NCBI GenBank assembly: GCA_038528965.1 | Contig: JBCBEC010000026.1 | Span: 29,883 to 93,882, forward strand | Reading direction: 5' to 3' | Length of the DNA: 64,000 bases | DNA from: Lewinella sp038528965 | Lineage (GTDB): Bacteria; Bacteroidota; Bacteroidia; Chitinophagales; Saprospiraceae | Part shown: piece after piece, positions 44,790-53,756 of the stretch | How positions within the stretch are numbered: position 1 is the first letter of the stretch | Layout: each line of letters begins with the position of its first letter | Position numbers and translations under genes: made by a program | Notes under the pieces: generated by a model | Told to the model about the DNA's origin: nothing | The model's input: the letters and a program-made list of their open reading frames with translations, nothing else | Databases searched by the model: none

Positions 44790-45335
44790 ATGAAAACCTT
44801 ATTCAAATTCACCCTACTTGTTGCTTTACTAGCTAGTGTATCTACTCAAGTTGCTGCGCAGCGCATGGAAGAAGGAACCCAACTTATTCAAGCTGGCATT
44901 GGCCTGGGCGGCTGGGCAGACTACTCCAGTCAAACACCAATTTTGTCTGCTTCCTATATGCACGGTATCAAGAATGATTTTCTGAACGGTAAGCTTGCCG
45001 TAGGGGGAGCCATCGGTTACAAGAGTGCTACTTACACCAGCTTCTACGACTACAATTGGAAGTACCAGTACACCTTTGTTTCTGGCCGCGCTACCTGGCA
45101 CCCCAACTTTATCAAGTCAGATAAACTAGATGCTTACGCCGGTCTGTCGCTTGGTATGCTTTTCGTCAACTTTGACGGTACCGGTGATGCTTACGCAGTA
45201 GATGTGAGCGGTAGCACCATGGTCTTGGCCGGAGTTGTAGGTGCACGCTACGCCATTAACGAAAACTGGGGCGCTTACGCCGAATTGGGCAGCAACCTGG
45301 GTTACCTAACCTTGGGCGTTTCCTACAAACTCTAA
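44790..45335 (+). CDS. Outer-membrane beta-barrel protein
   Basis: A 181-residue protein with a signal peptide ending TQVAAQ and about eight amphipathic beta strands (IQAGIGLGGWADY, LAVGGAIGYKSATY, YTFVSGRATWHP, and final LTLGVSYKL). The size and the terminal strand suggest an eight-stranded OmpX/OmpW-like porin-family barrel. Function unknown. A terminator with a long T-run follows 100 nt downstream. Confidence 0.8.
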   Translation: MKTLFKFTLLVALLASVSTQVAAQRMEEGTQLIQAGIGLGGWADYSSQTPILSASYMHGIKNDFLNGKLAVGGAIGYKSATYTSFYDYNWKYQYTFVSGRATWHPNFIKSDKLDAYAGLSLGMLFVNFDGTGDAYAVDVSGSTMVLAGVVGARYAINENWGAYAELGSNLGYLTLGVSYKL

Positions 45336-45435
45336 GTAGTATCTAAAACCAAGCAGCTGATAAACACTGAAATCACCCCAACGACAAACACCGACCCTAA
45401 AAACCATTGAAAACGCTTGTTGGATCGTAAATGTA

Positions 45436-45472
45436 AAGCCTGAGCCGGACATAACCGACTCGGGCTTTTTTT
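45436..45472 (+). terminator. Rho-independent terminator
   Basis: AAGCCTGAGCCGG (45436-45448) pairs with CCGACTCGGGCTT (45455-45467) with one wobble and one mismatch, followed by a run of seven T. Confidence 0.85.
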
Positions 45473-45512
45473 CGTTTAATCTTTACCTTGGAAAAGGAAA
45501 GATATAGGAGCT

Positions 45513-45923
45513 ATGGAAAGAGAACGCAGGTCATTATGGATCATCATCATCGTACTGTTTTTTGTGGGTGTGTTCAAGCTCACTGGAACCAGGGTAGGAT
45601 TGGGGCTTTGGGAACTTGCCCAAGCGGAGGGCCGAGGGGGCTGGTGGCGCCTAGTATGGTGGTACTTGGTTGGGTCTCCAGCGGTCTGTGCACTCATTAG
45701 TGCCGTCGTATATGCGCTACTGCATTATCGCAGAAGGCACCTTACGCTGTGGCTGATGGCACTGCAGATGATTGTGATTCTTCTGGTGTCCTATTATCCG
45801 TTTTTTAATGCACCGTTTTTGATCGTGGCCTGGATGATGTTGTTATCGGTGGTCCTTCGAAGTAAGCCAAGGGAGCGCGCGGAGCGAGCAGAACAGCGAT
45901 CTGATTTATTGGATGATATTTGA
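45513..45923 (+). CDS. Membrane protein, family unknown
   Basis: A 136-residue protein with three to four predicted transmembrane segments (IIIIVLFFVGVF, LVGSPAVCALISAVVYALL, LWLMALQMIVILLVSYY, FLIVAWMMLLSVVL) and a charged C-terminus (RERAERAEQRSD). Positive charges flank the first and third segments. No family is recognised. It is a single gene between a terminator and a hairpin-rich region. Confidence 0.65.
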   Translation: MERERRSLWIIIIVLFFVGVFKLTGTRVGLGLWELAQAEGRGGWWRLVWWYLVGSPAVCALISAVVYALLHYRRRHLTLWLMALQMIVILLVSYYPFFNAPFLIVAWMMLLSVVLRSKPRERAERAEQRSDLLDDI

Positions 45924-46481
45924 GAGGGGGATGGTTGGAGGTTGATTTGGGGCAAACCGCCTTCGGCGGGTCCTTACGATTCCACTAAGGTGGAATATCA
46001 GGATTCTGACATCGAATTTTTATTCGATCGTCAGAGCCCACCCTCTCCTGGTCCGGAACATGACCATTTTCCAACCTTGGAAAACAGCATGGGATTTACA
46101 CCCTTTCTGACGACAAATCATCAAAAAGGCCAACATAATCCTATAGCGAGCAGAAAAACCGGGAATTAAAACCGCTGATTAGATTGCCACAAGTAGCTTA
46201 TGGCAAAGGGAATATATGCCTATGATTGAGAGGCTTTTCTTGATACTCAAATGCAAGATAGTGAAAATAAATTAAAAATTTAATAAAAAATTATTAAAAT
46301 ACTATTTGTGTTTAATTGACGTAGACTTCCTGTTTTAGCCCACTTTGCAGCCTACTTCGCCATTCGTGCAGTAAGCTATTTGGGCATCCGCCCACGATTG
46401 CCTTCCTTTACCGCCCCACCTGACAACTATTGAACTGGTACCCAGTTTATCCTACAATTAAGAACACATACTTTTCACCAT
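45924..46481. other. Intergenic region, 558 bp, with three hairpins then AT-rich stretch
   Basis: Three hairpins occur in 80 bp: CCGCC-TTC-GGCGG (about 45957-45969), ATTCCAC-TAAG-GTGGAAT (45979-45996) and a longer stem 46004-46036. The part from about 46255 to 46315 is very AT-rich and precedes the BNR-repeat gene. A 75-codon frame at 45942-46169 shows no coding features and is not called. Confidence 0.5.
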
Positions 46482-49400
46482 ATGAGACATTTTGTCCTAT
46501 TTATCATCTTACCGTTAATGGCGTTAAGCCTTAACGCACAAGACCTTCCTGAGCACAAGTATTTTGAGGCTTTGGCACCTCGCAATATTGGCCCTGCTGG
46601 TATGAGTGGCCGGGTAACTGCCATTGATGTAGATCTGAGTGATCCAGATATCATCTACGTCGGTAATGCCTCTGGGGGTGTTTGGAAGAGCACTGATGGA
46701 GGTATCGATTGGAAACCCATCTTCGATGATCAACCCTTGCAAGCTATTGGAGCGATCAAAGTCAACCAGCGCAATCCGGATGAAATCTGGGTAGGGACTG
46801 GAGAAGGCAATCCACGCAATAGCCATAACAGTGGCCAGGGTCTTTACCGTAGCCGCGATGGTGGCGATACCTGGGAACTGGTTGGCCTGGAGGCCACGCG
46901 CAATATTCACCGAATCATTGTTCATCGGGATAATCCGGATGTCGTATACGTAGGTGCGATGGGCTCCATTTGGGGTCCTAACGAAGAACGTGGTGTATTT
47001 CGCACTACCGACGGCGGAGCTACTTGGGAGCAGATCCTTTCGGTAGGAGATGGCGTTGGTATTGGCGATCTAGTCGTTGATCCCACGAACCCTGATAAGT
47101 TAATGGCGGCCATGTGGGAGTTTGACCGCGACCCCTGGTACTTCAATTCTGGTGGCCCCGGCTCAGGACTATACGTAACCTACGATGGTGGTGATAATTG
47201 GACTGAGCGTACCTCGGAAGACGGTTTGCCCAAAGGCGATCTAGGACGTATTGGTCTAGCTATTGCGCCAAGCGACCCTAGCATCGTATATGCACTTGTT
47301 GAGGCCAAAGTGAATGGCCTGTACAAGAGCACGGATGGCGGTAAGAAATGGAAACTGGTAAGTGAGAAGAATATCGGTAACCGCCCCTTTTACTACGCTG
47401 AACTATACGTAGATCCGATCAATGAAAATCGGATTTATAACCTCTATACTTACGTAAGCTTAAGCGAAGACGGCGGTAAGAGTTTCCGCGTCATTATGGA
47501 CTACGGCACCAATGTGCACCCGGATCATCACGCTTTTTGGATTCATCCAAAAGATCCGAATTACCTCATTAATGGTAACGATGGTGGTTTGAATATAAGC
47601 CGCGATCGCGGAAAGACTTGGCGCTTTGTGACCAATATCCCGGCTGCCCAGTTCTACCATATCAACCACGATATGGATATCCCCTACAACGTAGGTGGTG
47701 GTATGCAAGACAATGGTTCCTGGGTAGGTCCCAGTCAGGCTTGGAAGAGTGGTGGCATTACCAACCACGACTGGCAAGAGATCTTTTTCGGCGATGGTTT
47801 TGACGTTCACTTCAAACCCGATGATAACCGCTATGCTTACGCTATGAGCCAAGGTGGTAATGTGGGTATGGTAGACCAGGAAACAGGTCAGATTACCTTC
47901 ATCAAACCTGTTCACCCCGAAGGTGAGCGCCTGCGTTTTAATTGGAATGCTGCCATGGCGCAAGATCCACGCGAGGCTTGTACTATTTACTTCGGTAGCC
48001 AGTATGTGCACAAAAGTGTCGACTGCGGTCAGAACTGGACCATAATTAGTCCTGACCTCACCACCAATGACAGTACCAAACAAAAAGCCGACATCAGTGG
48101 AGGGTTAACCTATGATGCAACCCAAGCTGAAAACTATACTACCATCCTGGCCATTGCGCCCGACTACTTCTCGGCGAACACTATCTGGGCCAGTACCGAT
48201 GACGGTAACCTGCAACTTACCCGTGATGGAGGTGATACTTGGACCAACCTGGCAGACCGTCTACCGGGTATGCCGGCGGGCAGCTGGATTCCCTACATTG
48301 AGTTATCTCAGGTCAATCGTGGAGAGGCCTTCGTTATCGTAAACGATTATCGCCGCAATAATTTTGAACCCATGGCGTACCACACCAAGGATTATGGCCA
48401 GTCTTGGACGCGCATTGTAGATGGGGATGATGCATCTAGTTTCACCCTTAGCATCGTGCAAGACCCTAAGGCGCCGGCGCATCTTTGGTTGGGTACGGAT
48501 CATGGTTTGTACTTCAGTGTAGACTACGGTGCCAACTGGACAAAATGGACCGAAGGTTTTCCTGGTGTACCAGTAGCGGATCTGAAAATTCACCCTCGGG
48601 AAAATGATTTGATCATTGGTACCTTTGGTCGAGCTGCTTGGATTCTGGATGACTTACGTCCGATGCGAGAAATAGCAAAAACCGAAGGAGCTGTTTTGGA
48701 TGAAAAGTTTGCGGCTTTCCCTTCTCCGGATGCGTACTTGGCCGCCCGCCGCTCTTATCAGGGCGTACGTTTTTACGCGGATGCGGAATTTGTGGGTGAG
48801 GACCGCCCTCGCGGAGCACTGCTCAGTGTTTGGGTGAAGCCAAAGGGCAAAGAAGAAGAGGCGGAAGCGCCAAAGAAAAAGCCTACTGCCGAAGAAGGCG
48901 CGTCAGAAGAACCGAAGCGCAAGAAACGCCGTGGTGGAGATAAGGTAAAGATTCAAGTAGTCAATAGTGATGGTGACACCATTCGTAACTATAGCCGCAA
49001 AATAGAGCCCGGCTTCAACCGCTTTACCTGGAATCTGCGGGAGGACGGTATTCGTTTTCCTAGCCGTCAGGAAGTCAAGCCAGATGCGGATGCACCTAGT
49101 GGTGCTAGTGTGCCTCCCGGTACTTACCAAATTCTGATGACCTACGGTGAGGAAACAGCAGAGACAAGTGTAAAAGTGCACGCTGATCCTCGTATCCGTT
49201 ACCTGAACGGTACCTGGGAAAACCGTGCGGCTGCCCGTGCTGAGCTAGACAAAATTATCGAAGCCGCCACCGAGGGTTTCAACCGCCTGCAGGATATGCG
49301 TAAGGATATCAAGCTGGTTCAACAGGCCCTGGTACATGCTCCAGATTCGGTGCAGACCGAAGTGAAGAAGTGGGGCAAAGCCCTGAAGGACAGTATTGCT

Positions 49401-49685
49401 GCTGTTGAGCTCCTGTACATGGAACCAGCTGATGTGAAAGGCATCAAGCGCAACCCCACTAACCTCAGAAGTAGCTTAGGAGCGGTGGGCCGATATATTA
49501 ATGGTATCAATGGTGCGCCCAGTCAGATGGTAGGGTTTACCATGGATAAAGCCAAAAGACATACGGCTGAGGTATTGGAGGAAGTCAACCGCCTGGTAAC
49601 GGAAGGTTTTCCGGAATACCGGGAAAAAGTAAAAGCCATTACCGTTAATCTGTTCCGGGAAATGGAACCGGTTAGGATGGAATAA
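46482..49685 (+). CDS. BNR/sortilin (VPS10)-like beta-propeller protein
   Basis: A 1067-residue exported protein (signal peptide ending LSLNAQ). About residues 25-760 hold many BNR/Asp-box repeats (S/T-x-D-G-G-x-x-W: KSTDGGIDW, RSRDGGDTW, RTTDGGATW, KSTDGGKKW and others) forming two propellers as in sortilin-VPS10 and xyloglucanase-like proteins. A highly charged insert with KEEEAEAPKKKP and KRKKRRGGD (about 787-825) precedes an Ig-like domain and a helical C-terminus. No sorting domain is visible, so it may stay periplasmic. Annotated relatives are called glycosyl hydrolases, but no catalytic residues can be fixed here. Confidence 0.88.
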   Translation: MRHFVLFIILPLMALSLNAQDLPEHKYFEALAPRNIGPAGMSGRVTAIDVDLSDPDIIYVGNASGGVWKSTDGGIDWKPIFDDQPLQAIGAIKVNQRNPDEIWVGTGEGNPRNSHNSGQGLYRSRDGGDTWELVGLEATRNIHRIIVHRDNPDVVYVGAMGSIWGPNEERGVFRTTDGGATWEQILSVGDGVGIGDLVVDPTNPDKLMAAMWEFDRDPWYFNSGGPGSGLYVTYDGGDNWTERTSEDGLPKGDLGRIGLAIAPSDPSIVYALVEAKVNGLYKSTDGGKKWKLVSEKNIGNRPFYYAELYVDPINENRIYNLYTYVSLSEDGGKSFRVIMDYGTNVHPDHHAFWIHPKDPNYLINGNDGGLNISRDRGKTWRFVTNIPAAQFYHINHDMDIPYNVGGGMQDNGSWVGPSQAWKSGGITNHDWQEIFFGDGFDVHFKPDDNRYAYAMSQGGNVGMVDQETGQITFIKPVHPEGERLRFNWNAAMAQDPREACTIYFGSQYVHKSVDCGQNWTIISPDLTTNDSTKQKADISGGLTYDATQAENYTTILAIAPDYFSANTIWASTDDGNLQLTRDGGDTWTNLADRLPGMPAGSWIPYIELSQVNRGEAFVIVNDYRRNNFEPMAYHTKDYGQSWTRIVDGDDASSFTLSIVQDPKAPAHLWLGTDHGLYFSVDYGANWTKWTEGFPGVPVADLKIHPRENDLIIGTFGRAAWILDDLRPMREIAKTEGAVLDEKFAAFPSPDAYLAARRSYQGVRFYADAEFVGEDRPRGALLSVWVKPKGKEEEAEAPKKKPTAEEGASEEPKRKKRRGGDKVKIQVVNSDGDTIRNYSRKIEPGFNRFTWNLREDGIRFPSRQEVKPDADAPSGASVPPGTYQILMTYGEETAETSVKVHADPRIRYLNGTWENRAAARAELDKIIEAATEGFNRLQDMRKDIKLVQQALVHAPDSVQTEVKKWGKALKDSIAAVELLYMEPADVKGIKRNPTNLRSSLGAVGRYINGINGAPSQMVGFTMDKAKRHTAEVLEEVNRLVTEGFPEYREKVKAITVNLFREMEPVRME

Positions 49686-49716
49686 AGAACGCACTATTTG
49701 TGCAATAAAAAACTTC

Positions 49717-49754
49717 AATGGGAGGCTGATACATGTACCGGCTTCCCATTTTTT
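49717..49754 (+). terminator. Rho-independent terminator
   Basis: AATGGGAGGC (49717-49726) pairs with GCTTCCCATT (49741-49750) with a wobble, followed by a run of T. It lies 31 nt after the stop of the BNR gene. Confidence 0.75.
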
Positions 49755-49811
49755 ATGTGATAAAGACCGCTAGAGCTTTTATCTTCAGCTCTACAAAACC
49801 GATAGACCATC

Positions 49812-50303
49812 ATGAAGCCAATTCACATCGTTCTTCCATTGTCTTTAGTATTATTCTACGCTTGCAACGCACCAGCTGAAGCGCCTGCTAATGACACACC
49901 TGATGCCGCCAAAGCGGAAGCTGCGGTAGAGCAATTGGTCAGAGACGCCTTTGATCAGGTGTGGTCGGGGCTGGATACCAGCGCTGTTACCCGTTTGCAT
50001 ACCGAGGATTTTCTCCTGCTGGAACACGGAGAGGTTTGGACCAACGATACCATCCAAAATTACCAATTGCGCGAGCAACCTAATGCTGCCGCACAAGGCT
50101 ATACCCGCACCAACGAATTTGACTTTCTGGAGACCGTAGCCGATGGGAAAACTGTGTGGACCGCTTATCACAACTACGGTACCTGGACAGTGGGGGATTC
50201 TGTACTTTTTGAACTCCACTGGCTAGAAAGCGCAGTTGGTATTCACACCGAAGATGGTTGGAAATTGAAGATGCTACACTCCACTCGAGTACGGCGGGAT
50301 TAG
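49812..50303 (+). CDS. NTF2-like (SnoaL/DUF4440) lipoprotein
   Basis: A 163-residue predicted lipoprotein (lipobox LFYAC, Cys18) with an Ala/Pro/Asp linker and an NTF2-like domain: helix AVEQLVRDAFDQVWSGLD, then LHTEDFLLLEHGEVW, WTAYHNYGTW and a last strand GWKLKMLHSTRV. This fold is found in many binding proteins and small enzymes; no active site can be assigned. The lipoprotein at 8000-8812 has a related domain. Confidence 0.8.
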   Translation: MKPIHIVLPLSLVLFYACNAPAEAPANDTPDAAKAEAAVEQLVRDAFDQVWSGLDTSAVTRLHTEDFLLLEHGEVWTNDTIQNYQLREQPNAAAQGYTRTNEFDFLETVADGKTVWTAYHNYGTWTVGDSVLFELHWLESAVGIHTEDGWKLKMLHSTRVRRD

Positions 50304-50378
50304 TAGCTTTAGCGTGAGCTTGGCCATTGACTTCCATGCAAAAACATCAGGAATAATAGGCAAACCTCACAGTACTAG

Positions 50379-50458
50379 GTACTTGGTAAAAGGTATTTGG
50401 TATAATACCTACTTAGCGATAGTGAAATCCAAGTACTTTTTACTGTGTACCAAGTACA
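50379..50458. repeat. GTACTTGGTA/TACCAAGTAC inverted repeat region
   Basis: GTACTTGGTA (50380-50389) is the exact reverse complement of TACCAAGTAC (50449-50458), with another copy-like word GGTATTTGGTA (50393-50403) between them. Similar words occur at 20902-20935. It lies between the convergent NTF2-like and YndJ-like genes. Confidence 0.5.
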
Positions 50459-50525
50459 GTGAGTTTTGGGTGGCACGCATCATTAACCGTCAGCAGTTTA
50501 AATCCGAAGTTCACCTTAGCTACAG

Positions 50526-51422
50526 CTATTGCGGCCTCTGATATTGATAATGCCCGAGAAAGCTGAATAAGGTAAAACCTAAGGAGTTGAGTAGTCCGTG
50601 GGTGGCATACATCCAGGGTATGGTGAGCCATTCCCATTGGTAATGAAATCGCCATCCGTACAGCAACGCCAGAGACAGACCACCAGCTAGGGCTATGCTG
50701 CCAAAGCTCAGGAAAAGACTTATCAAGACCGGGGTGCCCGTTCGCCAGGCAGCACGAAGCTGTTGAATCGCTACCCCAATACCTACCGTTACCATCGTGG
50801 TCACACCCAGTATTTCAATCCAGGCGGGGCCCGCCAGCTGTGTACTAGTAATTCCAATTGCTACGCCCGCTACTCCGGGCAGTAATCCAATACTCAAGTA
50901 GCGCTTGGCAATAGTGTTGGGCAGCAGGGCAGTAAGACTAGCTAACGCAAAACCCGCATAGTGGAAATGAATACCGGTAAGTAGAACAATCACCGGGTCA
51001 AATCCGAGTGGTTGCCAACCTAAACGGTCAGCGGTCATCCAAGCTGCGGCAACTGGCAAAAATGAAGCTGCCAGCACGCTGGCGAGAGGAAAAAACTGCC
51101 GATTTCGAAACGTGAATAAGGCCAATAGAATGGTAAACAAGAGCCAGGGTAAGCTAAGTGCGGCAGTGAGAATACCGGCTGGTAAGCAATACGTCGCTAA
51201 TACCAGTAAAAGCGCGCTAATAAAGGAGTATAAGTAGGGAAGAGAGAAAGAGATACGAGATCGTTCTGTAAGGATTTGAATACCAACGGGAACCACCAGC
51301 ATTGGCCCCATGAGGAGAATGCGGTAGAGCCAGGTTTCTGCCCATTCAGATTGGATAGGAAGAAAGATTAACACGATCGCAGCTGTAAATAGGTAGGGTA
51401 GGAAGTGCCGTCGATTGATCAT
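50526..51422 (-). CDS. YndJ-like membrane protein
   Basis: A 298-residue integral membrane protein with about ten transmembrane helices. HFHYAGFALASLTALLPN and HGLLNSLGFTLFSFLGH near the end match the YndJ family, whose function is unknown. ATG at 51422 overlaps the end of the DUF1990 gene by 4 nt (ATGA). The frame extends 37 codons upstream only as a shadow of that gene. Confidence 0.78.
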   Translation of the reverse strand: MINRRHFLPYLFTAAIVLIFLPIQSEWAETWLYRILLMGPMLVVPVGIQILTERSRISFSLPYLYSFISALLLVLATYCLPAGILTAALSLPWLLFTILLALFTFRNRQFFPLASVLAASFLPVAAAWMTADRLGWQPLGFDPVIVLLTGIHFHYAGFALASLTALLPNTIAKRYLSIGLLPGVAGVAIGITSTQLAGPAWIEILGVTTMVTVGIGVAIQQLRAAWRTGTPVLISLFLSFGSIALAGGLSLALLYGWRFHYQWEWLTIPWMYATHGLLNSLGFTLFSFLGHYQYQRPQ

Positions 51423-52000
51423 ACGCGCACCATTTGCAGGCTTTTGATCAATCGTTGCATTTGCTGGCCGGCTTCGCCAATAAATCTGCGTTGTTGTGCG
51501 CGCATGTAGGTGGGTAAGAGACGAGTACCCCAATATTGAGGTATGCTAAAGGCCTTGATTACAAACCAGCTCCGCCCCTCTTGGTCGCGCTCGACCCCGA
51601 AGTATTCTTCTCCGCTCCCGGCGTGAACGGGTAGTGTACCGTAAGCAAAACCATATTGGTTATTCTCTTCTACACAGTACACAATGCGGCAAGCACTCCG
51701 CCACCAGAGCCCAAACTGGCGGAAACAAACAGCTACCACTTGGTCGGCAATTGGGGGTTGGGTAGGATAGGTGAAAGTCCATTCGGCGGGAAACATTTTC
51801 CAGTTGCGAATCAGTTCGCAGGCCTGTTCCCATACGCCTTGCCCTTCTCCCAGATAAAAACGATCATAACTATGCAGGTATCCCTCGGGGAATTGGCCTG
51901 CGGAAGCACCTACCTCCGGGTAGCTGTAGGGTACATCCGCGAGCCCTGCTAGGAAGTCCTCTAATTCTTGGGTATTCGGCTGTTTAATTTGGAAGCGCAT
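51419..52000 (-). CDS. DUF1990-family protein
   Basis: A 193-residue soluble protein without signal peptide. YGTLPVHAGSGEEYFGVERD and the WFVIKAFSIPQYW segment match the DUF1990 family (START/Bet v 1-like fold suspected). It is translationally coupled to the YndJ-like gene, a pairing found in other phyla too as far as I recall, which suggests one shared unknown function. Confidence 0.8.
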   Translation of the reverse strand: MRFQIKQPNTQELEDFLAGLADVPYSYPEVGASAGQFPEGYLHSYDRFYLGEGQGVWEQACELIRNWKMFPAEWTFTYPTQPPIADQVVAVCFRQFGLWWRSACRIVYCVEENNQYGFAYGTLPVHAGSGEEYFGVERDQEGRSWFVIKAFSIPQYWGTRLLPTYMRAQQRRFIGEAGQQMQRLIKSLQMVRV

Positions 52001-52080
52001 AGCTAAAGGTTTACGTTGCTAGATGCAGGTGTCTATTAGCTAAACGAACAAACTTTCAATTTGTTTTGAAAGTAATGAAA

Positions 52081-52959
52081 TTATATTTTGACAACTTTGC
52101 TCATCATTTGATTACCCGCCGACTGTAGATGAAGAAAGTACACTCCAGCAGGCCAATTGCTACAGTCGATAGAGGCAGGGGATTGTAGGTCTAGCAGTAT
52201 TTGCCCATGGCTATTCATGACTCGTACGGATGTGGTTTCGGGGAAATCGGTTAGAAAAATCTGGTTTTGGGCCGGATTGGGAAAAATACGCCCGAATTGC
52301 TCCACTAACACATCCGTATCCGTAATTGCATCTCCACAGAGATCAACATTAGTGTTTGCCGGGTAGAAAATAACATTGTCATGTGAGGCATGACAGATGC
52401 GCTGGGCGGTGCCATTTTCAGCTATGGCGTCCCGTAAAAGGGGGAAGATAAGGGTGGCATTGGGGCCAACACCTTCTAAGAAGCGCAGCGGTTCACAAAA
52501 TTCACTGTCGCCGATCAGGCGATCAAAGACCAGCTCGCGTCGCCCATCTACCTCATTAACTTCCACTACTCGAGCTTCGTCGCCGCTTAGTCCATCACAC
52601 CAACGGGCATGAAGGTCTATTACGTCATCCACTTCCAGTCTAAGGTCATGCACCAGCCATTCTGTTGGATCAGTGAGGGAACGGAAGTAGATTTCACTCG
52701 TACCGGGATCTTCACGCAAGTAACCTATGAACTCATCGGCCCCGAAGCCGCGCTTGAAGAAGACTCGATTATAGAGTTGCCCGTCAATTTTCTCAAAATT
52801 AGCTACGGTTACTTCAGAAGCAATCACGCCATCAATGGTCTCCAATTCGGTACGGAAAAACACCTCGGCATTAATGACTACCGGTGTATAGGTTTGCGCA
52901 TTCGCTGACAGGAGGGAGAATAGTCCGAAAAAAGCCAGATACGGAATGAATTTTTTCAT
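52081..52959 (-). CDS. T9SS type A sorting domain protein
   Basis: A 292-residue secreted protein: signal peptide ending LLSANAQ, a middle of beta strands with three or four cysteines and no recognised domain, and a type A sorting domain (RIFPNPAQNQIFL, SIDCSNWPAGVYFLHL, ending MMSKVVKI). It is a single gene, divergent from the small protein at 53090. Confidence 0.85.
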   Translation of the reverse strand: MKKFIPYLAFFGLFSLLSANAQTYTPVVINAEVFFRTELETIDGVIASEVTVANFEKIDGQLYNRVFFKRGFGADEFIGYLREDPGTSEIYFRSLTDPTEWLVHDLRLEVDDVIDLHARWCDGLSGDEARVVEVNEVDGRRELVFDRLIGDSEFCEPLRFLEGVGPNATLIFPLLRDAIAENGTAQRICHASHDNVIFYPANTNVDLCGDAITDTDVLVEQFGRIFPNPAQNQIFLTDFPETTSVRVMNSHGQILLDLQSPASIDCSNWPAGVYFLHLQSAGNQMMSKVVKI

Positions 52960-53089
52960 GCTTTATTACGTTATAATGATTACTTCCGCGAAGATACTAG
53001 CAAGCGGCAATTCTCGCGACAAACATCCATTACATAAGCATTTACCACTAGTGAAATGCCTACCTTTAACTAAGAATAATTCGATCTCT

Positions 53090-53389
53090 ATGTTTGAACC
53101 TGCTCATTTTCTAATTTCCTGTTCTTTACCACACTTGGAGCAGGAGGAAGATAGCCAAGTTGCACTGGCACAAGAGGTAGCCGTTGACCGTATGTTGTTG
53201 GCGGGTCAACTACTTCAGTATGCTGTTTCAGAAGATGAAGGACGCTGGTGGGCGATTCTGACTGCACAAACCGAGTGGCATGTACGCCAACTGGCCGCAA
53301 CCTTACCTTGGTGCATGGTGGATGAACTTAAAGTAACCGAGCTAAGCTTCTTTGCCTGCAACGAAACCCAAGGCTTCTCTTTGAATTAA
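53090..53389 (+). CDS. Small cytoplasmic protein, possible ferredoxin-like fold
   Basis: A 99-residue protein with no signal peptide. The order helix (EEDSQVALAQEVAVDRMLLAG), strand, WWAILTAQ strand, helix (EWHVRQLAATLP) and a final strand KVTELSFFAC resembles the dimeric alpha/beta barrel of muconolactone isomerase/YciI-like proteins, by pattern only. ATG at 53090 is chosen; the longer frame upstream would overlap the divergent T9SS gene's start. A terminator follows. Confidence 0.6.
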   Translation: MFEPAHFLISCSLPHLEQEEDSQVALAQEVAVDRMLLAGQLLQYAVSEDEGRWWAILTAQTEWHVRQLAATLPWCMVDELKVTELSFFACNETQGFSLN

Positions 53390-53468
53390 CTGCAGACGCA
53401 GTTAATTTCCGAGTTCATTTTCGGATCCCTTCGAAAATAGACTATTTCACCTAGCCCCTTAAAAAGCT

Positions 53469-53499
53469 AAAGCCCGCTGACTGTTTAGTCGCGGGCTTT
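53469..53499 (+). terminator. Rho-independent terminator
   Basis: AAAGCCCGC (53469-53477) pairs perfectly with GCGGGCTTT (53491-53499), extended inside by GACT-GTTT-AGTC. T-rich sequence follows. Confidence 0.8.
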
Positions 53500-53705
53500 C
53501 TGTTACAAGCAAATGTTCAGAAACCAATTATAGGGTTTTCAGGGGTTAAGCGAATAGGGTGTTTAGGAAACTTGAAAAAATATTGGGGGATTCTTAATAG
53601 GGGGTGTGTTTCTTTTGGGATCAATGCATCTATCGTATCTTCATTTCGTACATAAAGAGTAGGTAATCATAAAAAATGCATAAATCGAAGAAAAATTTTT
53701 TCTTT

Positions 53706-53734
53706 TTTGCATAAATCCGCTTTTACTACTTTTG
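53706..53734 (+). promoter_or_regulatory. Bacteroidota promoter (TTTG-N17-TACTTTTG)
   Basis: TTTG (53706-53709) and TACTTTTG (53727-53734) are 17 nt apart, an almost ideal match to the -33/-7 consensus. It lies 22 nt before the TTG start at 53757 and supports that start. Confidence 0.55.
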
Positions 53735-53756
53735 GGAGAACACAACCACCGGGCCA

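Larger units (their letters stand above)
53390..53756. other. Intergenic region, 367 bp
   Basis: It contains a terminator at its left end, an A/T-rich stretch and a good promoter at 53706-53734. No gene is seen. Confidence 0.5.

Noticed and set aside
45942..46169. 75-codon frame in the hairpin-rich intergenic region
   Set aside because: It overlaps stems, has no recognisable domain and no promoter or plausible start context.
50314..50541. 75-codon plus-strand frame
   Set aside because: It lies over the inverted-repeat region and overlaps the end of the YndJ-like gene; no coding signs.
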